In this document: positions 9,147-18,600 of the stretch, one piece after another
Layout of the letters: every line of letters starts with the position of its first letter
How positions within the stretch are numbered: the stretch's first letter is position 1
NCBI GenBank assembly: GCA_034932685.1
Contig: JAYFOM010000008.1
Coordinates: 1-64,000, forward strand
Source of the DNA: JAQUCI01 sp034932685
GTDB taxonomy: Bacteria; Bacillota_I; Bacilli_A; Erysipelotrichales; Erysipelotrichaceae
DNA length: 64,000 nt
Direction of reading: 5' to 3'
The notes under the pieces: model-generated
Database searches by the model: none
The model's input: only the letters and a program-made list of their open reading frames with translations
What the model was told of the DNA's origin: nothing
Position numbers and translations under genes: made by a program

Positions 9147-9986
9147 TTATTTAGTTATATAGAATATTCCTAAAGTCAAAGGTCCACAATGGGCTGAAAT
9201 TGTACACCCAGCAGTTGATACGATAATCTCTTTAAAATAGTTCTTATCTTCAATTTGTTGCTTAATTTGCTTGACTGTTAATTCATCGCAATTGGTGTGT
9301 GTTAGAAACAATATCTTATCATCAATGTCATTAATTTCACTTAATCGATCATTGATATAGTTTCTCAAACTAAGTTCAAATGACCCTCGGTATTTACGTC
9401 CAACTTGCATATTACCATCAATTACTTCAATCGACGGTTTAATTCGTAAAACTCTCGTTGCTGCTAGTTCTAAATTTGAACATCTCCCGCCCTTGTAAAG
9501 ATAATCAAGTTGATCAATAACAAAACTACCACTAATTTTTTTAATAAGTCTTTTCGCACTATCTAAGATCGTTTCAACATCTTTGTTTTCTCTTATCATC
9601 AATGCTATTTCATATGTCAACAAGCCACTGCCACTTGAAAGGTTAGCTGAATCAATCACATAGACATTTGAAAATTCATTTGCTGCTATATGCGCGTTTT
9701 GACATGATGAAGAGAAAGCAGATCCCAATGATACATGAATGATTGCATCATAGTCATTAGTAAACTGCTTAAAGAAATTTTCGTATTCATAAACATTGAC
9801 TGCCGCTGTTTTACATAATTTACCTTGTTTTTCAGTTAAATCAAAAATATCTTTAGGTAAGATATCAACATTATCATTATAAACCTTATCCTCAACTACA
9901 ATATGGATTGGCATGATATCGATATTATGTTTGATAATAAACTCTTTATTTAGATCACAGGTGCTATCAGCTGTAAGTTTGATCAT
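9147..9986 (-). CDS. DegV family fatty-acid-binding protein
   Basis: A 279-residue DegV/FakB-type protein. It begins with KLTADSTCDLNKE, the family's N-terminal strand with its DS/T lipid-head contact. It also has FVIDQLDYLYKGGRCSNLE, the conserved region before the R-rich loop, and ends in a CGPLTLGIFYI block. Proteins of this family bind a fatty acid and present it to a fatty acid kinase. No FakA kinase is encoded nearby. A second DegV protein lies at about 43.5 kb and differs clearly in sequence. Confidence 0.9.
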   Translation of the reverse strand: MIKLTADSTCDLNKEFIIKHNIDIMPIHIVVEDKVYNDNVDILPKDIFDLTEKQGKLCKTAAVNVYEYENFFKQFTNDYDAIIHVSLGSAFSSSCQNAHIAANEFSNVYVIDSANLSSGSGLLTYEIALMIRENKDVETILDSAKRLIKKISGSFVIDQLDYLYKGGRCSNLELAATRVLRIKPSIEVIDGNMQVGRKYRGSFELSLRNYINDRLSEINDIDDKILFLTHTNCDELTVKQIKQQIEDKNYFKEIIVSTAGCTISAHCGPLTLGIFYITK

Positions 9987-10057
9987 AGTTAAACCTCGCT
10001 TATCTTAAGCTCATTATTACATGCCATTATTAACTCATCATAAACTATGATATATGA

Positions 10058-10079
10058 AAACAGCGAGTGATCGCTGTTT
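10058..10079 (-). terminator. Terminator of the GGDEF gene
   Basis: AAACAGCGA and TCGCTGTTT form a 9-bp stem with loop GTGA. On the minus strand it is followed by TTTTC. It lies between the GGDEF gene stop and the downstream DegV start. Confidence 0.65.
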
Positions 10080-10107
10080 ATCGTTTTACTCTATTGATTG
10101 GTTTTTT

Positions 10108-11883
10108 CTATTCAGCGATATGAAATCCTGATTTCCCAGTTTTTTTAACAACATACATCGCATCATCAGCCCGTGCCATCAGATCTTCTGCCGTTATGCC
10201 ATGTCTTGGATAAAAAGCTGCTCCAACACTTACTTGAATTGGTATATTGTGGTTTATTCCTCTTATATTATCTAGCACATGATATTCACCACTTATCTTA
10301 GTAAGAATTCTTTGGATTATCGTTTTAGCATTATCTTCGTCATTTATGTCGTGTAAATATACTAAAAACTCATCGCCACCAGTTCTGATTATTAGATCAT
10401 GATCTTTGGTTTCGAGTTTTATTCGTCTTACTAAATATTGTAGTATGATATCTCCTGCTTTATGTCCATAGTTGTCATTGATATATTTAAAGTTATCAAT
10501 GTCTACCATTAAAGCACAACTTATGAGTTCTTTATCTTTAGCTTCATATAGGTAATCTGTTAAAATTGATTCCATCGCATTACGATTGTAAGCTTTTGTA
10601 AGTGAATCTTTTATCGCTCTATCCTTTAAAAGATCTTCAGAGGCTTTATTTGCACTTATATCGTCAATTACGATGTTTGCTCCGATTATTTCTTCATCTT
10701 CCTTTATTGGTGTAAAGAATATTTTAAGCCATGACTCTTTCCCCCATAAGCTTGTATAGTGCATCTCATGTTGCAATAAACGGTTATTCTTTAAACAATC
10801 CGCCAATTTATCAGAAAAACCACTTTTTATAAGATTTGGAAAAGTTAAAAGATTAATTCTAGTAGTCTCTTCATATGCGGGTGAATCAAGTATCTCAAGT
10901 AGTTTCTTATTAGCGTAACTGATAACGCCGTTTTTATCACAAGTCACAAATCCTACTGGTGCATATTCAGCCAGAGTAAAAAATTGTTTTTGACTAGTTG
11001 TTAATGATCTTTCGAGTTGTGTTTTCTCAATGAACAACCCTAGCTGAAGTAAGTATAGTTTAAATAAATCAATATTCTTCAGCTTGTTTCCTTTAGTAAA
11101 GAGTAGCGTGAAATCACCAAGCATTCTTTCTTCCTTGGTGATCTTAGCTACAACTGTATCTTCAATCTTAAACATCTTAACAATACTTTTGATCAATGTT
11201 TTTGGTAAGACCTTATTTGTAAGAACAGAAATATCCTTAAAATGTGTTATCTGCTGATCTTTAATTAGACTATCACGGTTTTCATCTTGCTCCCACATGT
11301 GTCCAATTATATCTAGGTTAATGCTTTTTAGAATTTTGCTTGTATCATCATTTATCCCACAAGATGCTAAACTTGTAAACTTTTTACCATCTTCATCAAA
11401 AAGGTTGAATATCGTATAATCGGCACCTGATACTTCATGAGCGAAAGCTGTTATCCTATCATAATCGATACTATGTCCCATATTACTAATGAGATATTCT
11501 GCTATTTCTTCCATATTTTTTTGAAAATTCTTATTGAAGAATATCGTCACAAAATGACTTTCATCGGTTGGATATGCTCTAACTAAGTAATGACTACGTA
11601 AGTCCTTCGCATACTCCTCAAACTCAATCTTTTGTTGATCTCTCATTACTTGAGAGTATATATCTACCCATTTTTGTGATTTTGCTTTATCAATCGCAAC
11701 ATCTCTTAAATATCTTTTGTTAATGATGTTTTCTTTCTTTAGACCAGTCATTAATTCAAAAGTTCTATTCACTTCTATGAATGTGTAATCTATCATCTGA
11801 TTAGCATCATTAAAGACTACCTCATGATAGGCAAATGCGCATTCAATATTTTGCATGGCTTCAAAATACACATTTATATCCAT
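10108..11883 (-). CDS. PAS-GAF-PAS-GGDEF diguanylate cyclase
   Basis: A 591-residue soluble signalling protein with no obvious membrane segment. I see a PAS-like domain (about 10-120), a GAF-like domain (about 125-290), a second PAS (about 300-415) and a GGDEF domain (about 420-591). The active-site GGDEF is intact at residues 502-506, so it probably makes cyclic di-GMP from GTP. The upstream inhibitory site reads KDHD rather than RxxD, suggesting reduced product inhibition. The sensed signal is unknown. It is monocistronic, with its own terminator. Confidence 0.9.
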   Translation of the reverse strand: MDINVYFEAMQNIECAFAYHEVVFNDANQMIDYTFIEVNRTFELMTGLKKENIINKRYLRDVAIDKAKSQKWVDIYSQVMRDQQKIEFEEYAKDLRSHYLVRAYPTDESHFVTIFFNKNFQKNMEEIAEYLISNMGHSIDYDRITAFAHEVSGADYTIFNLFDEDGKKFTSLASCGINDDTSKILKSINLDIIGHMWEQDENRDSLIKDQQITHFKDISVLTNKVLPKTLIKSIVKMFKIEDTVVAKITKEERMLGDFTLLFTKGNKLKNIDLFKLYLLQLGLFIEKTQLERSLTTSQKQFFTLAEYAPVGFVTCDKNGVISYANKKLLEILDSPAYEETTRINLLTFPNLIKSGFSDKLADCLKNNRLLQHEMHYTSLWGKESWLKIFFTPIKEDEEIIGANIVIDDISANKASEDLLKDRAIKDSLTKAYNRNAMESILTDYLYEAKDKELISCALMVDIDNFKYINDNYGHKAGDIILQYLVRRIKLETKDHDLIIRTGGDEFLVYLHDINDEDNAKTIIQRILTKISGEYHVLDNIRGINHNIPIQVSVGAAFYPRHGITAEDLMARADDAMYVVKKTGKSGFHIAE

Positions 11884-12007
11884 TTTTATTCTCTTGTTTC
11901 TATACTGTATAATACAATTATATCATTGAAAACTTTAATATCAATCGCTCTATGATAGTTATATATAGTTAGTAAATTATAGATAAATAGCTTTTAAGTT
12001 TTATATA

Positions 12008-12035
12008 TAGACACTAATTAATTCTGTGTTATAAT
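12008..12035 (+). promoter_or_regulatory. pyrB promoter
   Basis: TAGACA (12008-12013) and TATAAT (12030-12035) are separated by 16 bases. TGT directly before the -10 makes it an extended -10 promoter. Transcription would begin just upstream of the attenuator element. Confidence 0.65.
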
Positions 12036-12043
12036 GTCAATGA

Positions 12044-12134
12044 CTTTAAATTGGTGCGAGACACTAAAAAGGACATATTCTTGTAACTATAAAACAAATG
12101 CCCTCTTTAGTCTTGCTTAAGAGGGTTTTATTTT
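12044..12134 (+). promoter_or_regulatory. PyrR-like transcription attenuator upstream of pyrB
   Basis: Three alternative structures can be read. The anti-antiterminator is CTTT (12044-12047), bulge AAA, then TTGGTG/CACTAA closed by loop CGAGA, with AAAG (12068-12071) completing the outer stem. The intrinsic terminator is CCCTCTT (12101-12107) with AAGAGGG (12119-12125) followed by TTTTATTTT. The antiterminator pairs GCGAG (12056-12060) and ACTAAA (12063-12068) with CTTGC (12112-12116) and TTTAGT (12106-12111). A stem with a purine bulge and G/A-rich loop is the PyrR recognition layout. The loop is CGAGA, not the usual CNGNGA. Confidence 0.75.
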
Positions 12135-12144
12135 GGAGGTTAAA

Positions 12145-13038
12145 ATGATCAAAAATTGTTTGCGCTTGAAAGACTTAACAATACCAGAGATTACCAAGAT
12201 ACTTGAAATGGCTGAAGAGTGTAAAGATGGTGGCTTTAGTAATGTATTACAAGATAAGATTATTGCTAACTTGTTCTTTGAACCAAGCACAAGAACCCAT
12301 TATAGCTTTGAGGTCGCTGAAAAACGCTTAGGTATGAAAGTGATTGATTTTGACCCAGCATCCAGTTCATTACAAAAAGGAGAAAGCTTCTATGATACAG
12401 TAAAGACTTTTGAATCATTGGGGATTGATGCTGTGGTAATCAGAGATCGTGAAGATGAATATTATAATAAATTACTAGGCAAGATTGCTATTCCGATTAT
12501 CAATGCTGGAGATGGTGTTAAAGACCATCCTAGCCAATCATTACTAGATTTATTAACGATTAAGCAAGAATTCAAGCAATTTAGTGGCCTTAAAGTAGCG
12601 ATAATCGGTGATATCAAACACAGTCGAGTTGCCCATTCAAACATTGATGTAATGAAGCGCTTAGGTATGGACTGTTATATCAGTGGGCCAAAAGAGTATG
12701 AAGATGCTGCTTATCGTTTCATTGATTTTGAAACAGCGATAAAAACGATGGATGTCATCATGTTACTAAGAATTCAACACGAAAGACATCAAATTGAAAG
12801 TTTGCTTAGTATTGAAAAGTACCATGATGATTATGGCTTAACTTTAAAGCGCGTTGCTCTGATGAAAGAAAACGCGATCATATTGCATCCAGCTCCCTTC
12901 AATCGCAATGTCGAAATTGCTGATGATGTTGTTGAGTGTAGTAAAAGCCGCATCTTTAAACAGATGAACAATGGTGTTTATGTTCGTATGGCGCTGTTAT
13001 TAAGATCACTACTACCATCATATGAACAAAATGTTTGA
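12145..13038 (+). CDS. pyrB: Aspartate carbamoyltransferase catalytic subunit PyrB
   Basis: A 297-residue enzyme condensing carbamoyl phosphate and aspartate in UMP synthesis. The carbamoyl phosphate loop FFEPSTRTHYSFE, KGES, and HPSQSLLDLLTI are all present. I use the ATG at 12145, which follows GGAGG (12135-12139). An in-frame TTG lies inside the ribosome binding site and is unlikely. No regulatory pyrI gene follows, as usual in Gram-positive bacteria. It has its own promoter and attenuator and ends in TGA, showing the standard code. Confidence 0.96.
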   Translation: MIKNCLRLKDLTIPEITKILEMAEECKDGGFSNVLQDKIIANLFFEPSTRTHYSFEVAEKRLGMKVIDFDPASSSLQKGESFYDTVKTFESLGIDAVVIRDREDEYYNKLLGKIAIPIINAGDGVKDHPSQSLLDLLTIKQEFKQFSGLKVAIIGDIKHSRVAHSNIDVMKRLGMDCYISGPKEYEDAAYRFIDFETAIKTMDVIMLLRIQHERHQIESLLSIEKYHDDYGLTLKRVALMKENAIILHPAPFNRNVEIADDVVECSKSRIFKQMNNGVYVRMALLLRSLLPSYEQNV

Positions 13039-13044
13039 TTAAAC

Positions 13045-13072
13045 TTTAACTTTTTGAAAATTGTGCTATAAT
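13045..13072 (+). promoter_or_regulatory. Second pyr promoter, upstream of pyrC
   Basis: TTTAAC (13045-13050), 16 bases, then TGC-TATAAT with the -10 at 13067-13072. The extended -10 and 16-base spacing mirror the pyrB promoter. It starts 7 bases after the pyrB stop and drives the second leader. Confidence 0.6.
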
Positions 13073-13080
13073 ACCAATAG

Positions 13081-13170
13081 CTTTAAATTAGTGCGGGACA
13101 CTAAAAAGATTGTGGTTTTTATGATAAATAAAAAAGCCCTCTTTTGTCCTAGCTAAGAGGGCTTTGTTTT
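13081..13170 (+). promoter_or_regulatory. Second PyrR-like attenuator, upstream of pyrC
   Basis: This is a diverged copy of the pyrB leader. The anti-antiterminator is CTTT, AAA bulge, TTAGTG/CACTAA with loop CGGGA, then AAAG (13081-13108). The terminator stem AAAGCCCTCTT (13133-13143) pairs with AAGAGGGCTTT (13155-13165), followed by GTTTTT. The antiterminator pairing is GGGACA (13095-13100) with TGTCCT (13145-13150). Against the first copy the loop A to G change is matched by a T to C change in the partner, so the alternative pairing is supported by compensation. Confidence 0.75.
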
Positions 13171-13178
13171 TGGAGGAA

Positions 13179-13250
13179 ATGATGATAAGACGACAAAGAG
13201 TTTATCAATCAATATGTGATAAAGGATTAAGTTGCTTTCGAATTCTATGA
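13179..13250 (+). CDS. Putative 23-codon leader peptide before pyrC
   Basis: A short reading frame starts at ATG 13179 (or the next codon, also ATG), behind a perfect GGAGG at 13172-13176. It encodes MMIRRQRVYQSICDKGLSCF followed by RIL, and stops at TGA 13248-13250. Its last codons lie inside the 5' arm and loop of the hairpin at 13225-13269. A ribosome finishing this peptide would therefore melt the hairpin. No repeated amino-acid codon run is evident. Translation is inferred from the ribosome binding site only. Confidence 0.5.
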   Translation: MMIRRQRVYQSICDKGLSCFRIL

Positions 13251-13277
13251 TTTGAAAGTTAACTTAATCTTTTTTTT
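13225..13277 (+). terminator. Third attenuator terminator, directly before pyrC
   Basis: GATTAAGTT (13225-13233) pairs with AACTTAATC (13261-13269), and CTTTC (13235-13239) with GAAAG (13254-13258) inside. The stem is followed by eight T residues (13270-13277). The pyrC ribosome binding site AAGGAGG follows within 10 bases. Because it precedes the gene and overlaps the leader peptide, it reads as a translation-coupled attenuator rather than an operon end. Confidence 0.7.
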
Positions 13278-13294
13278 AAGCTAAGGAGGAAGAA

Positions 13295-14569
13295 ATGACA
13301 ATCTTAATCAAAAATGCAATGGTGTTTTATCAAGATCAGTTTAGTAAGTTGGACCTTTATATTGATGAACATCAACATTTAAATCTAGCCAGTGTTATTA
13401 GGGCTAAAGTTAATGAGGTTATCGATGCTTCAGGTTTACATATCTTTCCTGGGTTGATTGATGTTCATACCCATTTACGACAACCTGGTTTTGAATATAA
13501 AGAAACAATAAAAACTGGAACGTTAGCCGCTGCTAAGGGAGGATATACGACAATTTGTTGTATGCCAAATCTTAAACCAGTAACTGATAGTGTTGAAACT
13601 TATGATGCTTTATTAAAGCTTATCGAGCAAGATGCATTAATAAGTGTTTTACCTTATGCATCTATAACCAAAGCTGAGTTAGGAACAGAATTAGTAGATA
13701 TTGAATCGTTAAGTCAAAAAACGCATTTCTTCTCTGATGATGGAAAAGGTGTTCAAAATGAAATCATAATGCGTCAAGCCATGATCGCTGCCCATAAATA
13801 TGGTGCGATGATCGTAGCTCATTGTGAAGATGAAAGCTTGTTAGAAAAAGATGGTTCGGTACATGAAGGAATATTGGTAGATAAATATGGTCAGATCAAA
13901 ATAAGCAGTGCTAGTGAATACCAACAATTAGCACGCGATCTAAAGCTTGTTAAAGAAACTGGTTGTAAGTATCATGCATGTCATCTATCAACTAAAGAAA
14001 GCATTTATCTAATTCGTCAAGCTAAAAGAGATGGTCTAAATGTTACTTGTGAAGTAACTCCTCATCACTTACTGTTATGTGAAAATGATGTCACGATTGA
14101 TGATGGCATGTACAAGATGAATCCGCCATTAAGAACTAAAGAAGATCAAGAAGCACTGCTTGCAGGATTACTTGATAATACAATCGACATGATCGCAACA
14201 GACCACGCCCCCCATAGTAAAGCAGAAAAAGCCAAAGGATTGAGCGAAAGCGCATTTGGTGTTATCGGGTTGGATTTCGCTTTTAGTCTTTTATACAAGA
14301 ATTTAGTTTTAACTAAAAAAGTAGCGTTGATTGATCTTATTCATTGGATGAGTAGAAATCCTGCGCGTGTTTTCAATATTCAAGGCGGTAGTTTAAAGCT
14401 TAATGAATTAGCTAATTTGGTAATCTTTGATTTAAATGAAAAGGGAAAGATAACCGAAGATAGTATTTTGTCAAAATCACACAATACCCCATTTATAAAT
14501 AATGATATTCAAGCAATGAACAAAATGACGATTGTTAACGGAAAGATCGTCTATCGAAAAGGAATATAA
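13295..14569 (+). CDS. pyrC: Dihydroorotase PyrC
   Basis: A 424-residue class I dihydroorotase of the amidohydrolase superfamily. Metal ligands are visible in GLIDVHTHLRQPGFEYKET, in the later MIVAHCED and EVTPHH segments, and in IATDHAPHS. It cyclises carbamoyl aspartate to dihydroorotate. It starts after AAGGAGG and is followed by carA with a single-base gap, so it heads a long pyrC-carA-carB-pyrK-pyrD-pyrF-pyrE transcript. Confidence 0.96.
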   Translation: MTILIKNAMVFYQDQFSKLDLYIDEHQHLNLASVIRAKVNEVIDASGLHIFPGLIDVHTHLRQPGFEYKETIKTGTLAAAKGGYTTICCMPNLKPVTDSVETYDALLKLIEQDALISVLPYASITKAELGTELVDIESLSQKTHFFSDDGKGVQNEIIMRQAMIAAHKYGAMIVAHCEDESLLEKDGSVHEGILVDKYGQIKISSASEYQQLARDLKLVKETGCKYHACHLSTKESIYLIRQAKRDGLNVTCEVTPHHLLLCENDVTIDDGMYKMNPPLRTKEDQEALLAGLLDNTIDMIATDHAPHSKAEKAKGLSESAFGVIGLDFAFSLLYKNLVLTKKVALIDLIHWMSRNPARVFNIQGGSLKLNELANLVIFDLNEKGKITEDSILSKSHNTPFINNDIQAMNKMTIVNGKIVYRKGI

Positions 14570-14570
14570 A

Positions 14571-15659
14571 ATGGATAGAAAATTAGTATTACAAAACGGA
14601 ATTGAGTTTTATGGCAAAGGTTTTGGTAGTAAAACCGATTGTATCTGTGAATTAGTATTTAATACCGCAATGGTTGGTTACCAAGAAATCTTAAGTGATC
14701 CATCATATACCGATCAAATAGTAGTCATGACATATCCATTAATTGGTAATTATGGCATCATTGATGATGATTATGAATCAAAGATGATCGGCGCAAAAGG
14801 TTTTATCGTTAGAGAATATAATGATAAGCCTAGTAATTTTCGTTATACCAAGACGGTCAATGAATTACTAGAAGAAAATGATATTCCCGGGTTAACGCAC
14901 GTTGATACACGTAAATTAACTAGGGTATTAAGAGATGAAGGACTTATGATTGGCATGATCTGTGACGCTGATGTCCCACTGGACTTCGCCTTAGCACAGA
15001 TTGACGCTTACGTTATTCCACACAATCAAGTAACTAAGGTTTCTTGTAAGAAAAAATGGTATTCGCGTTGCGCCAATCCGCAATATAATGTTGTAGCACT
15101 TGATTGTGGTATAAAATACAATATCATTCGTGAACTCAATCGTTATGGCTGTAATGTGATCATAGTACCTTTTAATACATCCTATGAAAAGATTATTGAT
15201 ATGAAGCCTAATGGGATATTTATCTCTAATGGGCCTGGAAATCCAGAGGATGTTAACGAAGTGATCAATTTGATTGGTAAAATACAAGGACAAATACCGA
15301 TTTTTGGCATATGTTTAGGGCATCAACTAATCGCTTTGGCTAATGGTTTAAAAACTTATAAACTCAAATTTGGTCATCGCGGTGCTAATCATCCTGTCTT
15401 AAATCTTTTAACAGATAAAATTGAAATAACTGCTCAAAATCACACTTACGCTGTGAAGGCCTTTGATAATGATGTTTTTTCAGATATCCAAGTTACACAT
15501 ATCAATATTTTAGATAAAACAATTGAAGGATTACGAATTGAGAAGGATAAAGTATTTAGTTGTCAATATCATCCAGAGTCCTCAGCTGGTCCTGAAGATA
15601 GTAAATACTTATTTGATGTATTCATCAATTATATGGCAAAAGCGAAGCGAGGTATTTAA
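14571..15659 (+). CDS. carA: Carbamoyl phosphate synthase small subunit CarA
   Basis: A 362-residue glutaminase subunit. The N-terminal CPSase domain is followed by a class I amidotransferase domain with the nucleophile in FGICLGHQLIALA and the His-Glu pair in CQYHPESSAGP. It supplies ammonia to CarB. I chose ATG 14571, one base after the pyrC stop, because it gives the family N-terminus MDRKLVLQNGIEFYGKGFG. Longer in-frame starts would run into pyrC. Confidence 0.95.
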   Translation: MDRKLVLQNGIEFYGKGFGSKTDCICELVFNTAMVGYQEILSDPSYTDQIVVMTYPLIGNYGIIDDDYESKMIGAKGFIVREYNDKPSNFRYTKTVNELLEENDIPGLTHVDTRKLTRVLRDEGLMIGMICDADVPLDFALAQIDAYVIPHNQVTKVSCKKKWYSRCANPQYNVVALDCGIKYNIIRELNRYGCNVIIVPFNTSYEKIIDMKPNGIFISNGPGNPEDVNEVINLIGKIQGQIPIFGICLGHQLIALANGLKTYKLKFGHRGANHPVLNLLTDKIEITAQNHTYAVKAFDNDVFSDIQVTHINILDKTIEGLRIEKDKVFSCQYHPESSAGPEDSKYLFDVFINYMAKAKRGI

Positions 15660-15660
15660 G

Positions 15661-18600
15661 ATGGCACTAAGAACAGATATCAAAAAAATACTAGTCATTG
15701 GTTCTGGCCCAATTGTGATTGGTCAAGCTGCGGAATTTGATTATGCTGGAACACAAGCTTGTTTAGCATTAAAAGAAGAAGGTTATGAAGTTATCTTGAT
15801 CAACTCCAATCCCGCTACTATCATGACTGATACCAATATCGCTGATAAAGTATATATGGAACCAATAACATTAGAATATGTATCAAGAATCATTCGCAAA
15901 GAAAGACCAGATGCAATTTTACCAACACTTGGTGGACAGACTGGTTTAAATATGGCAATGTCATTAGCTAATAAAGGGGTTCTAGATGAGTGTCGATGCG
16001 AGATATTGGGAACAGCTTTTGAAGCTATAAAACGTGCTGAAGATCGCCAGCTTTTTAAAGAGTTATGTCTTAAGATTAATCAACCATGTTTAGAATCTTA
16101 TACCGCTCATTCCATTGAAGAAATTGTCAACTATGCCAACATACTTGGTTATCCCATTATCTTAAGACCTTCCTTTACTTTGGGGGGAACCGGTGGTGGT
16201 TTTGTTGAAAGTGAAGATGATATCATCGAATTAGGAAAAAACGCTCTTAGATTATCACCAGTAAGTGAGGTGTTGGTTGAAAGATCGATCAAAGGTTATA
16301 AAGAGATTGAATTTGAAGTAATGCGTGATGCTAATGATACAGCGATAGTAGTTTGTAGTATGGAAAATTTAGATCCTGTAGGTGTTCATACTGGTGATAG
16401 TATTGTGGTAGCGCCATGTCAAACCCTTTCAAATAAAGAATATCAATTACTACGTAATTCTGCTTTAGCAATAATTCGAGAATTGAAGATTGAAGGCGGC
16501 TGTAATGTCCAGTTTGCTTTAGATCCTTATTCATTTAACTACTATGTTATTGAGGTAAATCCACGGGTATCACGCAGTTCTGCACTAGCATCCAAGGCAA
16601 CTGGCTATCCAATTGCCCGCGTCTCAAGTAAAATTGCGGTTGGTTTGCGCCTTGAAGAAATCCCAATCGCTAATACTCCAGCTTCTTTTGAGCCAACAAT
16701 AGATTATGTGGTTTGTAAGATTGCTCGTTTTCCATTTGATAAGTTCGAACATGCTGATAATCGATTAGGTACACAAATGAAAGCTACTGGCGAGGTCATG
16801 GCAATTGGTCGTTGTATGGAAGAAAGTTTACTTAAAGCTATTCGTTCACTTGAAATTGGTGTTGATCATATCTACTTAGACAAATTTGATCACTATGCAA
16901 CAGATGAGTTACTTAATAGCATCAAAACACCCTCAGATGACCGTCTATTTGCGATAGCTGAATTATTCAGACGTCATATTGATATGATGTTAATATTTGA
17001 TGCGACCAAAATTGATGCCTTTTTCTTAGATAAGATCAATCATATCGTTTCTATTGAAGAAGCTTTAAGTAGAGACAAGAGTGTAAAAATGATATTGAAG
17101 GCGAAGCAATTTGGTTTTAGTGATCGCTATCTTGGACATATACTAAATCTAAGTGAGTTGGAAATGATTGATTATCGTCGCTTGAATAAAATAATACCGG
17201 TTTATAAGATGATCGACACTTGTGGTGGTGAATTTGATGCCTATGTACCATACTTTTATTCAACTTATGAAGAAGAAAATGAAAGTATTGTTAGTAATAA
17301 AGAGTCCATTATCGTCTTAGGTTCTGGGCCAATTAGAATTGGACAGGGTGTAGAATTTGATTATTCGACAGTTCATGCCATTTGGGCTATTCAAGAAGCT
17401 GGCTATGAGGCAATTATCATTAACAATAATCCTGAAACAGTGAGCACTGATTATTCAATCAGCGATAAGTTATACTTTGAACCTTTATGTATTGAAGATG
17501 TCATGAATGTTATTGATCTTGAAAAGCCAAAGGGAGTCATTGTTTCATTAGGTGGACAAACAGCTATCAATTTGGCTAAGCGACTAGAAAAACTAAATGT
17601 ACCCATCATTGGCACTAATTCCTTGGCAATAGATAAAGCTGAAAATCGCAATTTGTTTGAAAAGATTGTTACAGAATGCCAAATTCCTCAACCCCTTGGT
17701 GAAACTGTAACGAACATCGAAGAAGGACTAGCTGTTGCTAAACGGATTGGATATCCTGTTTTAGTGCGCCCAAGTTACGTTTTAGGTGGTAGAGCAATGC
17801 AAATCGTTAATCATGATAACGAGTTAATAGAATACTTAACTTCTGCAGTCAAGATCGATCAAGATCAACCCGTTCTAATTGATAAGTATATTTTTGGTAA
17901 AGAGGTAGAGATTGATGCTATCAGTGATGGCACTAATGTTTTTATCCCGGGAATCATGCAATTGATTGAAGCGACCGGTGTCCATTCTGGTGATTCAATG
18001 AGTGTTTATCCCCCTTATTCATTATCAGAAAAAGTAAAAACGACAATCTTAGACTATAGTCGTAGATTAGGCTTGAAAATTGGTATTGTAGGCCTATTTA
18101 ACATTCAGTTTATTGTCGATGAAAACGATGATGTTTTTGTGATAGAAGTGAATCCTCGTTCTTCACGTTCGGTACCGTTTATTAGTAAATCATCAGGTGT
18201 TCCAATGGCTAACATCGCTACTAAAGTAATGCTTAATCAATCACTAAGTGATCAGGGGATCATTGATTTTAATCCTAAACAAGCAAAGCGCTTTTATGTC
18301 AAAGTTCCTACTTTTAGTTTTTCCAAATTACTTGGATTAGACGCTTATCTTTCACCAGAGATGAAATCAACAGGTGAAGCCATTGGATATGATGTCTCAC
18401 TTAATCGCGCTTTATATAAAGCCCTGCAAGCCAGTAACATGCGCGTTGTTAATTATGGCACTGTATTAGCCACGATTAGTGATGAGCATAAACAAAGAGC
18501 TTTACCTTTGATCAAACGTTTCTATGATCTTGGTTTCAATATAGAAGCTACCTCTGGTACATGTCGCTTGTTAAAAGAATATGGTATCAAAACACGAGTA

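Noticed and set aside
12044..13277. T-box or amino-acid-specific leader before the pyr genes
   Set aside because: There is no T-box consensus, and the leader frame has no run of one amino-acid codon. The hairpin layout fits PyrR-like attenuation better.
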